Positions 29,901 to 44,900 of a DNA stretch of 64,000 nucleotides are shown piece after piece. The notes under the pieces are model-generated. The model was not told the DNA's origin. It worked only from the letters and a program-made list of their open reading frames with translations, and did no database searches. Each line of letters begins with the position of its first letter. Positions within the stretch are counted from its first letter, which is position 1. This DNA comes from Promethearchaeota archaeon (GTDB lineage Archaea > Asgardarchaeota > Lokiarchaeia > Sigyniarchaeales > SOKP01). Where the stretch lies: assembly GCA_016840085.1 (NCBI GenBank), contig JAEOTA010000054.1:104327-168326 (forward strand), given 5' to 3'. Position numbers and translations under genes: made by a program.

Positions 29901-32900
29901 TCTTTATGATTTACTTATTAAAGCTAAGAAATTTTTTGCTTTTATTGATATAATTCGCGTTGGTATAGAGAAATTTTATGAAGATGATGTAAAATTAAAA
30001 GTTATATCTAGTGAGACTCGAGGAGGGATGTTTTATTGTCAAGATGAAAAGTTATTGCAAAATATCTTAGGTTCTTTGGTTCAAAATAAGAGAGAATTTA
30101 AAGTTATTAAAACAGAAGAATCTGATCAGATTTTGGAAGAAGACAAGGTTTTTTATGAACGTTTAGCAGTCGATTTAATCAGCCTTTCTTCTGAAGATGA
30201 AGAGATATGTACTATTTGTGAACAAGAATTATGTCCAATCTGTGAAGCCCATTCTGATGAAATACATAAATGTTTTAATTGTGGTGCTAAATTTCATAGT
30301 TGTTGCGCAGCCAAATATTCACTTGCTAAAAATATAGGATTTAAGCATATATTTCGATGCCCTCAATGTGATACATTATTAAAGTTAGATGAAGAATTCG
30401 TTAATATGGTCTATGAAGAAGATTTAGAAGAGGAATTATCAGATATAGACCTAACCGTGATGGAAATGGAGAAACCATACGAAGAAGACCTTGAACAAGA
30501 AGAAGTTATAGAAGACCTTGAGGTTGAAGAGCAAATAGTAAAACAAGAAGAACTAAGTTCAAAAATATCAGAACTTCATCCCCCTCCCGAAACGATAAAA
30601 AAAGTTAAGGTTGGAGGTTTTTTCGGTAAAGAAATCGAAATAAAAATGAAAAAGGACGCAACTTCGCACACAGAAGTCCCAGTAGCAATTAAAGAACCAG
30701 AAGAACCTATCTCTATTACATCTCTAAGTCCACCCAGGAAAAAAACAACAAGGACAATAAAACTATGTAGAATATGTGGGACTACGCTCCAAAATGCTAC
30801 TATTTGCCCCACATGTGGCGCAAAACTAGATTAAATAATGATATTTAATTTTCAAATTTTTAAATCTTCGACGAGAATAATTCCTGAAACATTTGTTTCT
30901 TTTACAGCACTAAATCCTTTTTTCTTTAAGCTCGTAACTTCTTTTAGATACGTTAAAATTTCATTTATTTTCTCTTTAGGAAAATCATTCAAGGTCAAAC
31001 TAAACTTTTTCTCAGAATCATTCCGAATAAAGAGAAATTGATAAATTACATAAGGATTAACCTCTAACTTTTTCAATCGTACTTCAATCTTATCAATTTC
31101 AAACCAAGAAATTCGAAATTTTGGTTCTCGAGGTAATAAAATTTCAATTTCATAATTAGATATAGTAAATTTTCTGAGTCTTCCAGGAGCTTTTGTTACA
31201 ACATAATAAGAATAAGCAAAAAATATAAAAATAACTCCTAAACTTAATAATGTGTTTATAAGAGCTCCAGGAATTAAAAACGTGAAAGTAACAATCAATA
31301 TAATTAATATCGAAATACAAAATATAACAATTGAACAAGGGATAGTGAATTTATGAAATTTTTCACCTGAGAAATCAACTACTTCAATATTATCAGAGTC
31401 CATATCTCAAAGTTAGTTTAATTTAATATACATTTAAACTTTAATATTAAATATTATGTTTGTAAAGATATTAAATTAGACTAGAAAATAATAGATAATT
31501 TCATAGTGAAATAAATGGCAATAATCATTCGAGATATGACTAAAGATGATGAATATTATGTTAGTACCTGTACTCATGTGAATGAGAATAACATTGAACG
31601 TGAAGAATCTGCTCTGCGTCGCATATCTTGGCTTCGAAGTATGAAAAAATACGGTTTAAAGGTTAAAGTTGCTTTATTAGATGATGTGCATGCTGGTTTT
31701 TTATATCTAATGCCTATTGAAATAAATCCATGGCAAATTCAAGGTAAAAATTTAATGGTATTCCCTTGTTTAGTTTCACAATCTAAATTTTCCCAAAGCG
31801 GTGTAGGGAAGAAATTGATTAAAGCAGCAGAGGAAGAAACCCTTTATCAGAAACGTAAAGGGATTGTAACGATTGGATATTTCTGGGATTTTTGGTTTAT
31901 GCCCGCTAAATATTTTCTTAAACTTGGTTTTAAGGTAGCAGCAAAAAAGGGTGAGGAAGCAATTTTATGGAAAAAACTCAATCATACAGCTAAACCTCCA
32001 CGATTTAGAGCAGAATCCTATAAATATCACCCAATTAAAGGGAAGGTTATAATAGATCTGTTTTGGAATACTTTCTGTTTAACTAGTGATGTCGAAGCCC
32101 AAAGAGTGCGAGAAATAGTTATGGAATTCGGAGATGATGTCAACTTAAATGAATATTCGGCAGATAATATTAAGATATTGCAGAAATATGGCATCTCTCG
32201 GAGAATATATGTTAATGGCAAAATAATCGAAGTAGGCCCAGAAATTGAAAAAGATAGGTTAAGGCAAGAAATAAAAAATGCTCAGATTAAAGTAAAATAA
32301 TTTTTAAATAAAATTAAAATTTTTAAAGAACAACTATAAAAGAAAGATATTTGATGGTTTAAATGTTCATAAAAGAAGAATTACAGTTCTACGAGAAAAA
32401 TAGGCCTAAATCAAAAGAAATTTGGAAAAAAGCACTTGAGACCTTACCAGGAGGGATATCTCATAATATTCGAACTTTTGGATTGCATTTAATAGGAGGC
32501 TTCCCAGTATTTATTAATTCTGGTGATGGCCCAAATCTTAAGGATATAGACGACAATGAATATATTGATTGTTGGTGCGGTCATTTCGCTATGATCTTAG
32601 GACATAATCCTCCTGAAATTAGAGAAAGAGTTAAAGAATATTTAGCATATGGATGGCATTTTGGAACGAATACAGAATACCAAGTTAAACTTGCAGAAAC
32701 TATAATTAAGAGTAATCCTGGAATTGAAAAAATTAGATTTTGTGTCACTGGGACAGAAGCCACAATGTATGCTTCTCGGTTAGCTCGAGCTTTCACTAAA
32801 AAGAGACTTATAGCAAAAGCTAAAGCAGGATGGCATGGTGCAAATGATACTTTATCCTATGATATAGGAGGGTTAAAAAGTGTAGAACTATCCCCGGGGC

Positions 32901-35900
32901 TACTCAAAGCTGAACAAGCAGGTATCAAAACATTTGAGATCAACAGTGAAGAAATATTTCATATTATAAAGGAAAATTCTAATGAATTAGCTGCGATAAT
33001 TTTAGAACCTGTGTTAGGAGGTGGTGGAGGATTTCCTGCTGATCCAGAATATTTAAAAAGATTAAGAGAGGAAACGGAGAGAAATGGCATTCTTCTTATT
33101 TTTGACGAGGTGATAACAGGATATCGTTTTACCAACAGCTTATTTCAGAATGAATTAGGAGTAATCCCTGATTTAACAACTATGGGGAAAATTGTAGGTG
33201 GTGGATTTCCGATTGGTGCTATAGGTGGACGTAAAGAAATTATCGATCAGTCTAGTCCCGATGCGGTTAATCAAGTGTTAATTGGGGGTGGAACTTTTTC
33301 TGGATATCCACTTAGTATGATAGCAGGTTTAAAAACGTTAGAAATATTAAATAACTCGCAAAAGGAATATTCGCGAATAGGTCAAGAGGGTGATAGATTA
33401 TTGAATAATCTAAATCAATTTTTCAATGAAGAAAAACTAAAGATTATTGCTAAAGGACATAAATCAATAATAATGCTTCATGCCCTTACTAAATGGATTG
33501 AACAACCTACAATGCGAGAAATTTTTGAATTTAAGGATAGAAAACGAGAAGCACTACTCCAATTAGCTCTTTTTAATCGAAATATATCAGGGTTACATGG
33601 CTTAGGTTCCATTTCAATGGCTCATACTCATGAAAATGTAGCTAAAATACAAGAGGTTGTAGAAAAAATTGCACATCCCGTTTCACAATCAGAATTTAAT
33701 TAAATTTAACTAAAAAAGGTAGATAAAATGAATAAACCATTTGATGTTATACAAGTAGGGTTAGGGCCAATGGGAAGAATTATTGCTAAGCTCCTTATAC
33801 AACGTAAAAATATTAATCTTGAGGGTGTTGTTGATATTAACCCTCAATTTATAGGAAAAAAGTTAAATGAAATTTTAGACATAGAAGAACAATCTAATCT
33901 TATAATTGAATCTGATTTGGATAATATTATTTCTAGTGAAAAGGTTGATGTAATCTTTATAGCGACATCTTCTTCCTTGGAAAAAGTAATTCCAATAATT
34001 AAAAGAGCAATTAAATCAGGAAGTAATGTTATTTCGATATGTGAAGAATTATCTTATCCATTTCAATTTTATCCTAAGCTTTCTGAAGACATAGATAAAT
34101 TAGCAAAATCTAATAATGTTACAGTAGTTGGAACAGGAATTAATCCGGGATATCTTATGGATTTATTGCCTATTGTCATTACTGCACCATGTCAGAAGGT
34201 AAAGTCAATAAAAGTAACAAGAATGATGAATTCTGATAAAAGAAGAGAATCATTCCAACGAAAAATAGGTACTGGCTTAACTTCTGAAGAATTTCATCAA
34301 AAAATTAATAATAAAGAGATTACTGGTCATGTTGGGCTAAAAGAATCTATTCAAATGATTATTGCAGCACTTGGTATTCAATATGATGAACTCATCGAAA
34401 TCCCTCCTGAAGAAATAATAACTGAGAAGGAATTCATAACGTCTTATGGAGTTATTGTTCCAGAAGGATATGTTTGTGGCTTACAGAGTAAAGCAATGGC
34501 GAAAAAGGAAGGTAAAGAAATTATCTTATTAGATTTTATAGCTTATGCTGGTGACCATGAAGAATATGATAGCATAGAGATAGAAGGAGTACCATCCATA
34601 CATCAAAAAATTATTGGTGGCGTTCATGGTGATTTAGGTACTGCAGCAGTGGTTGCTAATTTGATTCCAAAAGTCATAGATGCGAAAGCAGGGCTATTAA
34701 CAATGAAAGATCTTCCTGTGTCTTGTTATACTGGAAATATCTGGAAAAATAATACTTAATTTTAAAAAAATTAATAGAAAAAATTTTAAATTTTTTAGAA
34801 AACTGATAGGAAAGTAAAGTTCAATAGAAGGAATTGAGTTTGAGAAATAAAATTTTACATTTGCTAATATTTTTAAAATTTATAAATTTTAAATAGTAAA
34901 ACAATTTAATAAACAATATTAGAAATTTTAATTTAGAAAATTATTTGCGTATTTATCATCTTTAAATGGCGAAAAAAATGAAAAATAAAAAAAATCTGAG
35001 TTTAATAATATTACTTTTATTATTTCTTCAATCTTTTATCGTATAATCTACTTTAATTTTAATAATAAAGAGGGAAATGAAGTAAAAAATATCGATCTGG
35101 GATTATCTGATATTATTATAGGAAATTATACCGTTCCAGGAGTCTCAGTATCGATTCCTTCACATCAATTAATTAAAATAGGCATGCTTGGTGATTTGGA
35201 GCATGTCACTGGAGATCATAATTGGAAAGGAGCATTACTGGCTGCAGAGGAAATTAACGAAGCAGGTGGAATTGATATTTATGGTAATGGTACAAATCAT
35301 TATATAGGATTAGCTGCTGAGGATACAGATGAAGCTAATGAAACATTGGTTGTATCTAAGGGAGTAGCTGCTGCAAATAGAATGATATCGTATAATGATC
35401 CACATTTCATTATAGGTGGCTTTCGAAATGAATCTGTTTCAGCATATCTTGAGCCTGTTATGGACGCCCAAATCCCATTCTTAGGTACTGGTATTGCAGA
35501 TAATGAATTTTGCCAAAAAGTTAATGATTCATATAATAGATATAAATATATCTTTCGTGTTATGCCAATGAATTCGACTTCACTCGGTGTAGCAATCCTT
35601 TATTATATTGGGCATCTTACTCAAGGTCTAAGTGTGCAATATGGTGGAACACTGAATAAAGTTGCTATTCTTCGAGAAGATTTACCTTGGACGGAAGGAT
35701 TAAGTTTCATGCTTAATTATTATTTACCAGATTGGTTTCTAACGGTTGAAGAAGAAATTGCCTTTCCTATAGATGCAACTGAAGAAGATTTTAATATTTA
35801 TTGGAACACTATCGACAGTGCAGGGGTCCAATTAACAATTCCAATTGTCTCAAGCCGTGCTGCGATAACAATGGTAAAATCTTATAGAGAAAATAAACCT

Positions 35901-38900
35901 AAATGCCTTTTAGCTGGTATAAATGTATTAGCCCAATTAGATTCTTATTGGGATGATACTGAAGGAGCGTGTCAATATGAAATCTTAATGCAAGCTATTC
36001 ATCGAACCGATAAAACTCCTAAAACAATTCCATTTTGGGATAGTTTTGTAGAAAAATATAATATCGAACCATATTATATTGGGGTTGGATCCTATGATGC
36101 TGTTAGATTGTTGGCAAATGTTAGTGATAGTATTAACTCTTTTAATTCAGATGATATTGTTATTGCGTTGGAGGAATTTAATCAAACTAACTCTTTTATC
36201 GGTGTTAGTTGTAATATAGCTTTTACTAATGCTCATGATTTAGTAGAAGGATATCCTTACGCTTTTACTCTTTTTTGTCAATGGCAATTAGACGGGAGTA
36301 AAGTTGTGGTCCGTTCATATGTTCCTTCGCCAAATCCAGGTTATTACCCTACTTCTCTTGCAACGGGGCCTATTTCCGTTCCATATTGGGGTATTAATAA
36401 TCTTGTAGCAGCACAGGATTTACCAGGAAATTTTTCATTAGATAGTACTGCTGAAAGTCCTGATCCCGATGGATCTTTCAATCTGACATGGTCAAATTCT
36501 GTAGGGGCAGATAATTATTCCGTATACCTCTATGATAAACCTATTACATATATAAATAAAAGCCTTACCTTACTCGCTAATCAAAATGCAACAACTCCAT
36601 TTTCAATATCCGGTTTAGAAAGTGGTGATTATTTTTTTGTTGTAGTAGCTTACAATGAAACAGGTGAAACATTATCAAATAATGTTAACGTAACCGTAGA
36701 ACTCCCTGGACCGGGTGCTTTTACACTAACTAGTGATGCTGACTCCCCAGATATCGATGGTGCTTTTAATTTAACATGGACAGCTTCAGATGGAGCAGAT
36801 AATTATTCCGTATTTTCATATAATAGATTTATAACTTGGATTAATGATAGTACTACAATATATGCTAATCAATCTGCGATACCACCATTTCCAATTATAG
36901 AATTGGAATCTGGCGATTATTATTTTGTTGTAGTCGCTTACAACGAAGCAGGAGATACTCTGTCGAATAATCTCTATGTTAAAGTAGATCCTAGTGGTTA
37001 TTGGATATTAAATCCATTAATTATTGATGATACGGGTACAGGAGATTATACCTGGTCGCAAGTTGCTACTCAACCATGGTGCAGTGGTTCTGGAACCTCA
37101 GTTAATCCATATATACTTGAAACTCTTAAAATTGATGGTAAAAATTCTGAGAATTGTATTATTATAAGGAATTCTAAAATTTATTTTACAATAAAGGATA
37201 GTGTCTTATATAATTCTGGTTCTAATTCCAACCATGGTGGTCTGAAACTAGTATCTGTTTCAAATGGAGAATTGATCTCTAATAACTGCTCTCGGAATAA
37301 TGCCAATGGGATTATTTTAGATTCTTGTCATGATATTGATATGTCGGTAAACTCAGTGAGTCAAAATGAGTTGAGTGGGATACTACTTATTAATAGTACT
37401 AATATCAACATCAAGAATAATAATGAGACAATTAATCAAAACAAACTCTATGGAATTTATTTAGATAATAGTCATAATAATGATATTACGGGAAATACAA
37501 TAAATTATAATCGAATTGGAATTTATTTTTATGAATCTAACTATAATACCATAGCAAATAATGATTTAAGATATAATGATAAACCTTATGAAGAAGTTGA
37601 TTGTGTTGGAAATACCTTCGAAAATAACCTTGGTATAAGAAGGGAAACTCCATTTCCTTTTGACATCTTATTAATTATTCTTATAGTAGTGATTGCTATT
37701 GTTGGAGTGATAGCTGCTGCGTTAATAGTAAAGAAAAGAATATCAATGCCAGAGAAGAAGGAAAAAGAAATAAGTGAGTCCAAAAAACAAAAAATTAGAA
37801 GGAAGCTTGAAGAAAAATTAAATTTTGTTGATCATCTCATAAAGGAAAATAAGATAAAATTAGCTTATAAAAATTTAGGAAAAGTAAAAGATACAGCGGA
37901 TCAATATGAATTCTTCGATATTTTTAATAAAGCGAATGAAAAAGTCGAAATTTGTAAGGAAGTAGAAGCAGGAATTTATAAAGAAGTGAAAAAAGAAGAT
38001 ATAGTTTTACCTAGAGTAGCTCAAGTGGAGGAAAAAGTAAAAGAAGAAAAAGAAATTATACCAGTAATAGAAAAAAGAAAAGAATTCAATATATTTCTCA
38101 GTTATTCTACATTAGACTCAATTCGTTTTCAAATAGACAAAATCGCTAAAAATTTAGAAAAATTTCCAGAAATAAAAAAAGTATATTATTATAGTAAAGA
38201 TAGTGGTCAAAATATAGTGGAATATATGGAAGAGACATTAAGTGTGTGTAATATCTTTGTTTTATTTTGTACTAAGCACTCTAAGAAATCAAAAGCTGTT
38301 GAAGGGGAGTGGCAATCAGCTTACCAATTAGTTAAGAAAAACATAATGAAAATTATACCTGTTTATGAAGATGAAGAAGATGTACCCATCTTATTAATTC
38401 CTATGTTGAATGTCAGATATGATAAAGAGGATTTTAATGGATTTATAAACAAACTGTACCAAGAAATTTTAAGATAAAATATCTTTACTTTTTTTTTTCT
38501 CTAAAAATAGATGGTATAATTATTTTTTAATATATTCAAGAAATAATTAGAGTACAGCATTTATAGGAAAATATAATATGATAGCGAGAAGTGCAGACAT
38601 AGGAAAGGTTAATAACCAAATTGCAACTATTTTCCAAATTCCTTTTTTCATTGGTGTATTACTCGCTTTTGATAATCCTACTAATGATGCCACAAGCAAA
38701 TGAGAACCAGAAAGAGGAATTTTTTGAATGGTTCCAATAAGCATGACGGCTGCAGTTGGCACTTGTACTGCAAATGCCGTACTTGGGCGAAGTTCAGTCA
38801 CTTTACCTAAGTTTTTAATAACAATTCTCCCTAAGACCACAATGCCAGCCGCTAAACCAAAACCCGTGATAATAAGTAACGCAGTTAGATTAATATCATC

Positions 38901-41900
38901 TCCAACTCCAACAACTATTCCAACTGCGTTAGAACAATCATTTCCCGCTCTAGAGAAGGCAGTAACACATATTACAATTAAAATTATATAGGTATATATA
39001 TTCTCTGATCTTTCATAGTCCTGGAATCCCTTTAAATGCTTAATTTTATGCTTGTGAAGTATCTTAACAACGAGAAATGTTACTAAAAATCCAACTATCG
39101 GAGATAATAACCACCATATACTCATTCCTAGTATTGTATCCCAATTTACACCACCTATACTTCCCAACATCACTCCTAATCCCATAATTCCTCCTATTGT
39201 AGAATGAGTTGATGATATTGGAAGTCCTAAAGCACTGGATAATATTAACCAAATAGCAGTTGAGATCAATATAGTCAAAACAACAGCATTCTGGCTAATA
39301 CCAGTAGTTTCATAATCTATTAAAAGGATCTTGTCACCTACTGATTTAGCAACTCCTTCTCCTAAAAATATAGCACCAGTGATAGCAAAAATCGCTGCTA
39401 AAATGAGAATTTGTTTCATATTAAGAATTCTTGATCCATATAGCGGAGCCATCGTTTCATCGTTAGCTCCGATGGCTATTGATATTACGATAGACATTAT
39501 TAGAAATATCATTATAATTACAGCAAGATCCATTGTTATCTTTTCTCCCTTTGTTTTATTTTCTTGTTTTCTATTTGCTTGGATATTTTATAATTAAACT
39601 TCTAAGAAAATCACTAATTTCTTCAGCCCTTACGATCATATCAAATAATTTTATGCAAATTTTTGATGTTAGGTATACTTGAAGGGATTTTTCTTCTGAT
39701 TTTTGATATATCACTTCTAAGATATTGAATTTGGATTCACGAGCACGTCGCTTAAGAGTCTCAATATCGAATGACATTTGGTAAGCTGTTTTAAAATCTG
39801 TCTCCATAAGTCTTATCATTTCGATAAGATTTTTTATAGTCTCTTCACATATGTCATTTAATAATTTCAGATCCTCCTTGATATCATCATAAAGGTCAAA
39901 AGGATACACTTTCAAACTACGAGCAAGCTCTTCTGAGTTATCCGAGATAATATCTATATACTTAATTAATCTATAACGATCTTCAACTAAAAAAGGAAGA
40001 GCGCGTTTATCCGAATAAAGACTATTAATGTAATTTTCTTTTGCAATGTCAGCATTATGTTCAGATTGTACTACTTCTTCTAATTTGTTTTTATTTAGCT
40101 TTCCATCTATTAGATCATTAATACAATCATGGAGCAAGTGTGAGCCTTTCAAAACTTCTGTGTAGAATTCCTTCGCAGTATTTAATAATTTATTTTTCTT
40201 ATCTTGTTTTAATTTCATTTTATTCACATCAAGAATTAATTTTATAATATACGCCTAAAGGAATATAATAGTAATCATTAAGATTTAATTACATAAAAGT
40301 TTTTTAAAAATAACAATAATACATTTCTTCACTAAGTATCTCTCTGGTAGAACCATTTTTACTACAAAAATAGTATTCTGATTATTTTTAACAGACAGAA
40401 AAATTAGATCTAGTACCTTGCCCTATACTGAAATAAAATTTAGAGATATAATATTCGATCCAGAAGTTCAATCTTATTGTGTTAATTCCAATTTCAAGTG
40501 TCCTAATTATAATCATTCTTGGGCATGTCCTCCTGAAGCACCTTATCTTGAAAAGGAAGTTTCTACATTTAATAAATTCTTTCTTATTTATTATAAATGT
40601 GATTTAAATGAACATATAGAAAAAGAAAAATTGAAGCATCCTAACCAAAGTGAGAAAAGAATAAGAAACAAGCTTCTAATGACTAATTTTCTAAGAGATA
40701 AATTAGAACAGGAAATTTTTGAATTTCTTAACGAATTTCAAGACAATTATAAACAAAAATTTGTTTTATGGGATGGACATTGCCGAGTCTGTTATAATAT
40801 ACTAGATAAGGATTGCTCTTATGATAGTGGTGAACCATGTAGATATCTTGATAAAATAAGATATTCAATGGAAGCGGTAGGTATAGATGTTACTAAAACT
40901 GTAAGAAATGTGGATCTTGATATCGAATGGCCACCAATTAATTATATTTATCGATTTGGTTTAATATGTATTAAATAAAAAATAGCTAAACTAGACTTTT
41001 TATGTAGAAAAATAAAAACTGGACTACAGTTTTTTTTTATTTATTATTATATTTTTTTCATTTGAGGAAAAAAATTAGAATCATGGTTAACTGGACTCTT
41101 TTTCAAACTGGCTTTGATGTTTTTTGGGATGATCCAATTGGATGGTTTTTAAGCTTACCCTTATTTAGCCAAATATTAATTATTATTGGACTTATTGCAC
41201 TTACTATAGCTGCTCTCGTTTTAGTCTATTATATCTTAAAAGGTCTTGCTTATTTATTATATTATATCTTTAAAGGGTTATATTATCTTTTTAAAGGAAT
41301 TTTCCTTGGCTTCTATAAACTTTTTGAAGCATTTTATCATGCAATTTCAGGAAAACCCAAGAAAAATAGACAAGAAATATTACCTATTCCTGAAACCCCA
41401 CAATTTTCTCGAGAATATTTTCCAAATAGAAATAAACAGAATAAATTTAAGATTCCTAATTATTGCACCGAATGTGGACAAAAAATAACAGAATCTATGA
41501 ATTCCCTTCTAATTTCACGAGGTGTAGGTTATTGTTTTCATTGTGGTAAGGGGTTTAAGTTACAAATGACTTATAATTCTAATTTTTAATATTTCTTCTG
41601 GTTAGAAATTAAAGTAAAATTAAAAAAAAAAAGAATTACTCAAAAGATATTATTATCTAAGACTATCGTTTCCTTCCTATCCGGACCAATAGATATCATA
41701 GCTATATCTACTTGAAGCTCTTCTCTGATTGCTTGAAGGTATATTTTCATGGTGTCTGGTAAAGTGTCATATCCTTTTTCTGAAATTTCTAACCACTTAT
41801 CTCTACTCCTTTCTTCCCATCCTTCAAATGATTTATAAATTGGTTGGCATTTTTCTATAATCTCATGCTGAATAGGCCAACTTTCGAGTGTTTCTCCATT

Positions 41901-44900
41901 TAGTTCATATGCAATACACATCTTAATGGTGGGTATTCCTTGCAGAGCATCCAATAAAGTTATGATAATCTTATCAATTCCATTTATCATTATCCCATAT
42001 TTAATATTAAAGAGATCAATCCATCCGACTCTGCGTGGTCTTCCTGTTACCGTACCGTATTCATGACCTTGTTCTCTAATTTTTTCAGCAGTATCATTAA
42101 ATAATTCAGTTGGGAATTTACCCTCTCCCACTCTAGAAGTGTATGCTTTAATTATACCAACTACTTTATTAATTTTTTTAGGAGGTATTCCTGTTCCAGC
42201 AGAAATTCCAAGGGCATTAGCATTTGAAGAGGTACCAAATGGGTAACAACCATGATCTATACATAAGAGATTGCCTTGAGCTCCCTCGAAAACAACTCTT
42301 TTACCGCTATCTATAGCCTTATTTAAGTAATATGCTGTATCGATTACATATGGTTTTAGTTGTTTACCATAAGACTTATATTCTTCATAAATAGATTCTA
42401 AATCAACGTTCCAGCTCGGATCGTAAACCTGTATTATATCTTTCTTAATTTTATATAATTTCTCTAATTTAGGTCTTAATACGTCAGGATTGATCAGATC
42501 ATAAATTCTTAATCCCCAACGAGCCGCTTTATCCGAATATGTTGGTCCAATTCCTCGTTTTGTTGTACCAGCCCTATATTCTCCCTTTGATTTTTCTTCT
42601 AAGCTATCCAACGTGCGATGGAATGGGAAAATAACGTGGGCAGTAGAGCTTAATTTCAAATTAATTTTTTTATTGAGCTTTTTTAAATTTTCAATTTCTT
42701 CAAGAAGAACTTTTGGATCGACCACACATCCATTTGCAATAACACATTCCTTTTCAAGTGGAGCACCACTGGGAATTAACTTGAATTTGTATTTAATTCC
42801 ATTTGCATTGATCGTATGGCCTGCATTATTTCCGCCATTGTATCTTACGACAACATCTGCTTTTTGGGCTAAGTAATCGACGAATTTACCTTTTCCTTCG
42901 TTTGGGGTTAGCATGCGATTTGCCTTGCTAAGCTCCCCAACTTAACCCCATAATTGCTATATTATTACTCATAAGTCATTTTCCATTTGACATTTTTTTA
43001 GAATTACATCATCTTATTTGATCCAAAAAAGATTATTACATACAATTTATAAAATTTTTGGTAGGTAAGAACGGACATAAAAATGATATGAAATGATTTT
43101 TATATTCGAATTTTCTTTAAAATTATATCCTTATTTTGATAAACCATTAATAACAATAAAACTCCTTTAAAAAAATTTCTTTTAAAATGCTGGAACTATG
43201 CCGCAGAAAACAATTTTATTTGATCTCGCTCATAATGAAATGCTAAATATAGAGGATGCTGAATTTTCCGACTTTCTAAGTCTTTTGAAAAGAATGGACA
43301 TTAAGATAAAGAAAACTGAGAATGAGCATCTTAAAAAGAATATGTTAAGTAATGTTGATCTCTTAGTAATTGGCAATCCAATTGATGATTATTTTTCCAG
43401 TATTGAAGTTAAATATATTGTTGATTTTGTTCGAAGTGGAGGGGGATTGCTTCTTTTAAGTGAATATGGCGCGGACTACCTTCAAAAAACTAATTTAAAT
43501 GATATTTCAGGAAAATTTGGGATTCTTTTTGAAAAGAATATAATTAAAGAAAGTACTAGGGAGAATCAAAATATTTCTAGCATATTACATATTAATAAAT
43601 TTTCAAAACATCAAATCACTAAAAATCTAAGAGAAATTGTGGTAGGAGGGGCGTGCTCTCTCCTTTTAAGTAAAGATGCAAAACCAATATTTCAAATTAA
43701 TAAACAATATGTGTGGTCAGAAGTTTTTAATAGCAGTACTGAACAATGGATTAAAGATGAGGAAGAGACACAACAAATTATAGCAGCATTTACAGAATTT
43801 GGGCAAGGAAAGGTATTAGCTATTGGAGATATTGATGTATTTACAACTGATTCTAATATTGGAATTAATTCCTTGGATAATCAAAAATTTTTGCAAAATG
43901 CCATAAATTGGTTAATAGAGCCAGTAAAAGAACAAATGGTGATAAGTTTTTTACTTAATCAATTAGGTGATCTTCAGTATGAAATCAGAGAAACCAATAA
44001 AATATTAAATAACATTATTGAAACGATCACAATATTAGAAAAAAGAATAAGTTATTTAGAGAAAAACTCGAGTTTTCACAAAAAAAGTTTAAAAAATGAA
44101 AAGAATAGCGAAAAGTAATCATGGGAGAAGTCACTTATAAAATTGTCGTTTTTGGAAATGGTGGAGTAGGGAAAACTACTCTACTTCATCGTTATATAAC
44201 AGGGAAATTCTTTTTAGACACAAAAGTGACGATTGGTTTGGACATTGCGGTGAAATACCTGGAAATAGAAGGTATTAAGATTACGCTTCAGATATGGGAT
44301 TTCGGAGGTGAAGATCGGTTTAGATTCCTTTTACCTAATTATACCCGTGGTGCATTTGGAGGAATTTTCATGTATGATACTACACGACCTCATAGTTTAC
44401 GGAATATTGATGAGTGGTTAGAAATATTTAGAAGAGAACAAATTAAAAAATTTCATGCTCCATTAATATTAGTTGGAGGAAAGTCAGATCTTATAACAAG
44501 GAGATTAATTTCTGAAAAAGAAGCAAAAAAAGTAGCAAAATCCTATAAAATTTCTCATCACTTTGAATGTTCTGCTAAAACGGGTGAAAATGTAGAATTA
44601 ATATTTGATACTTTAATAAGAACAATTATGAGAAAAGCAAGTCTCCTTAAATAGAGTTTTTTGAATATATTTCAGATATCTATTTTATTTCACTACTATA
44701 TAGAAGATCTAAATGCTTAATTGCCATTTCTTGCGAAATATGATGATTCTTTAATTTTTCAGAAATAGTAGTTAGGAGATATCTAGGGGTAAATTTATTA
44801 ATAGTTATATCAAATAAAAGAGCATAATGATTTTTGCCCCTTACTTCAATTTCATCCACACAATTTATCTATATATTTCTACTGTAAAAAAAACCTTTTT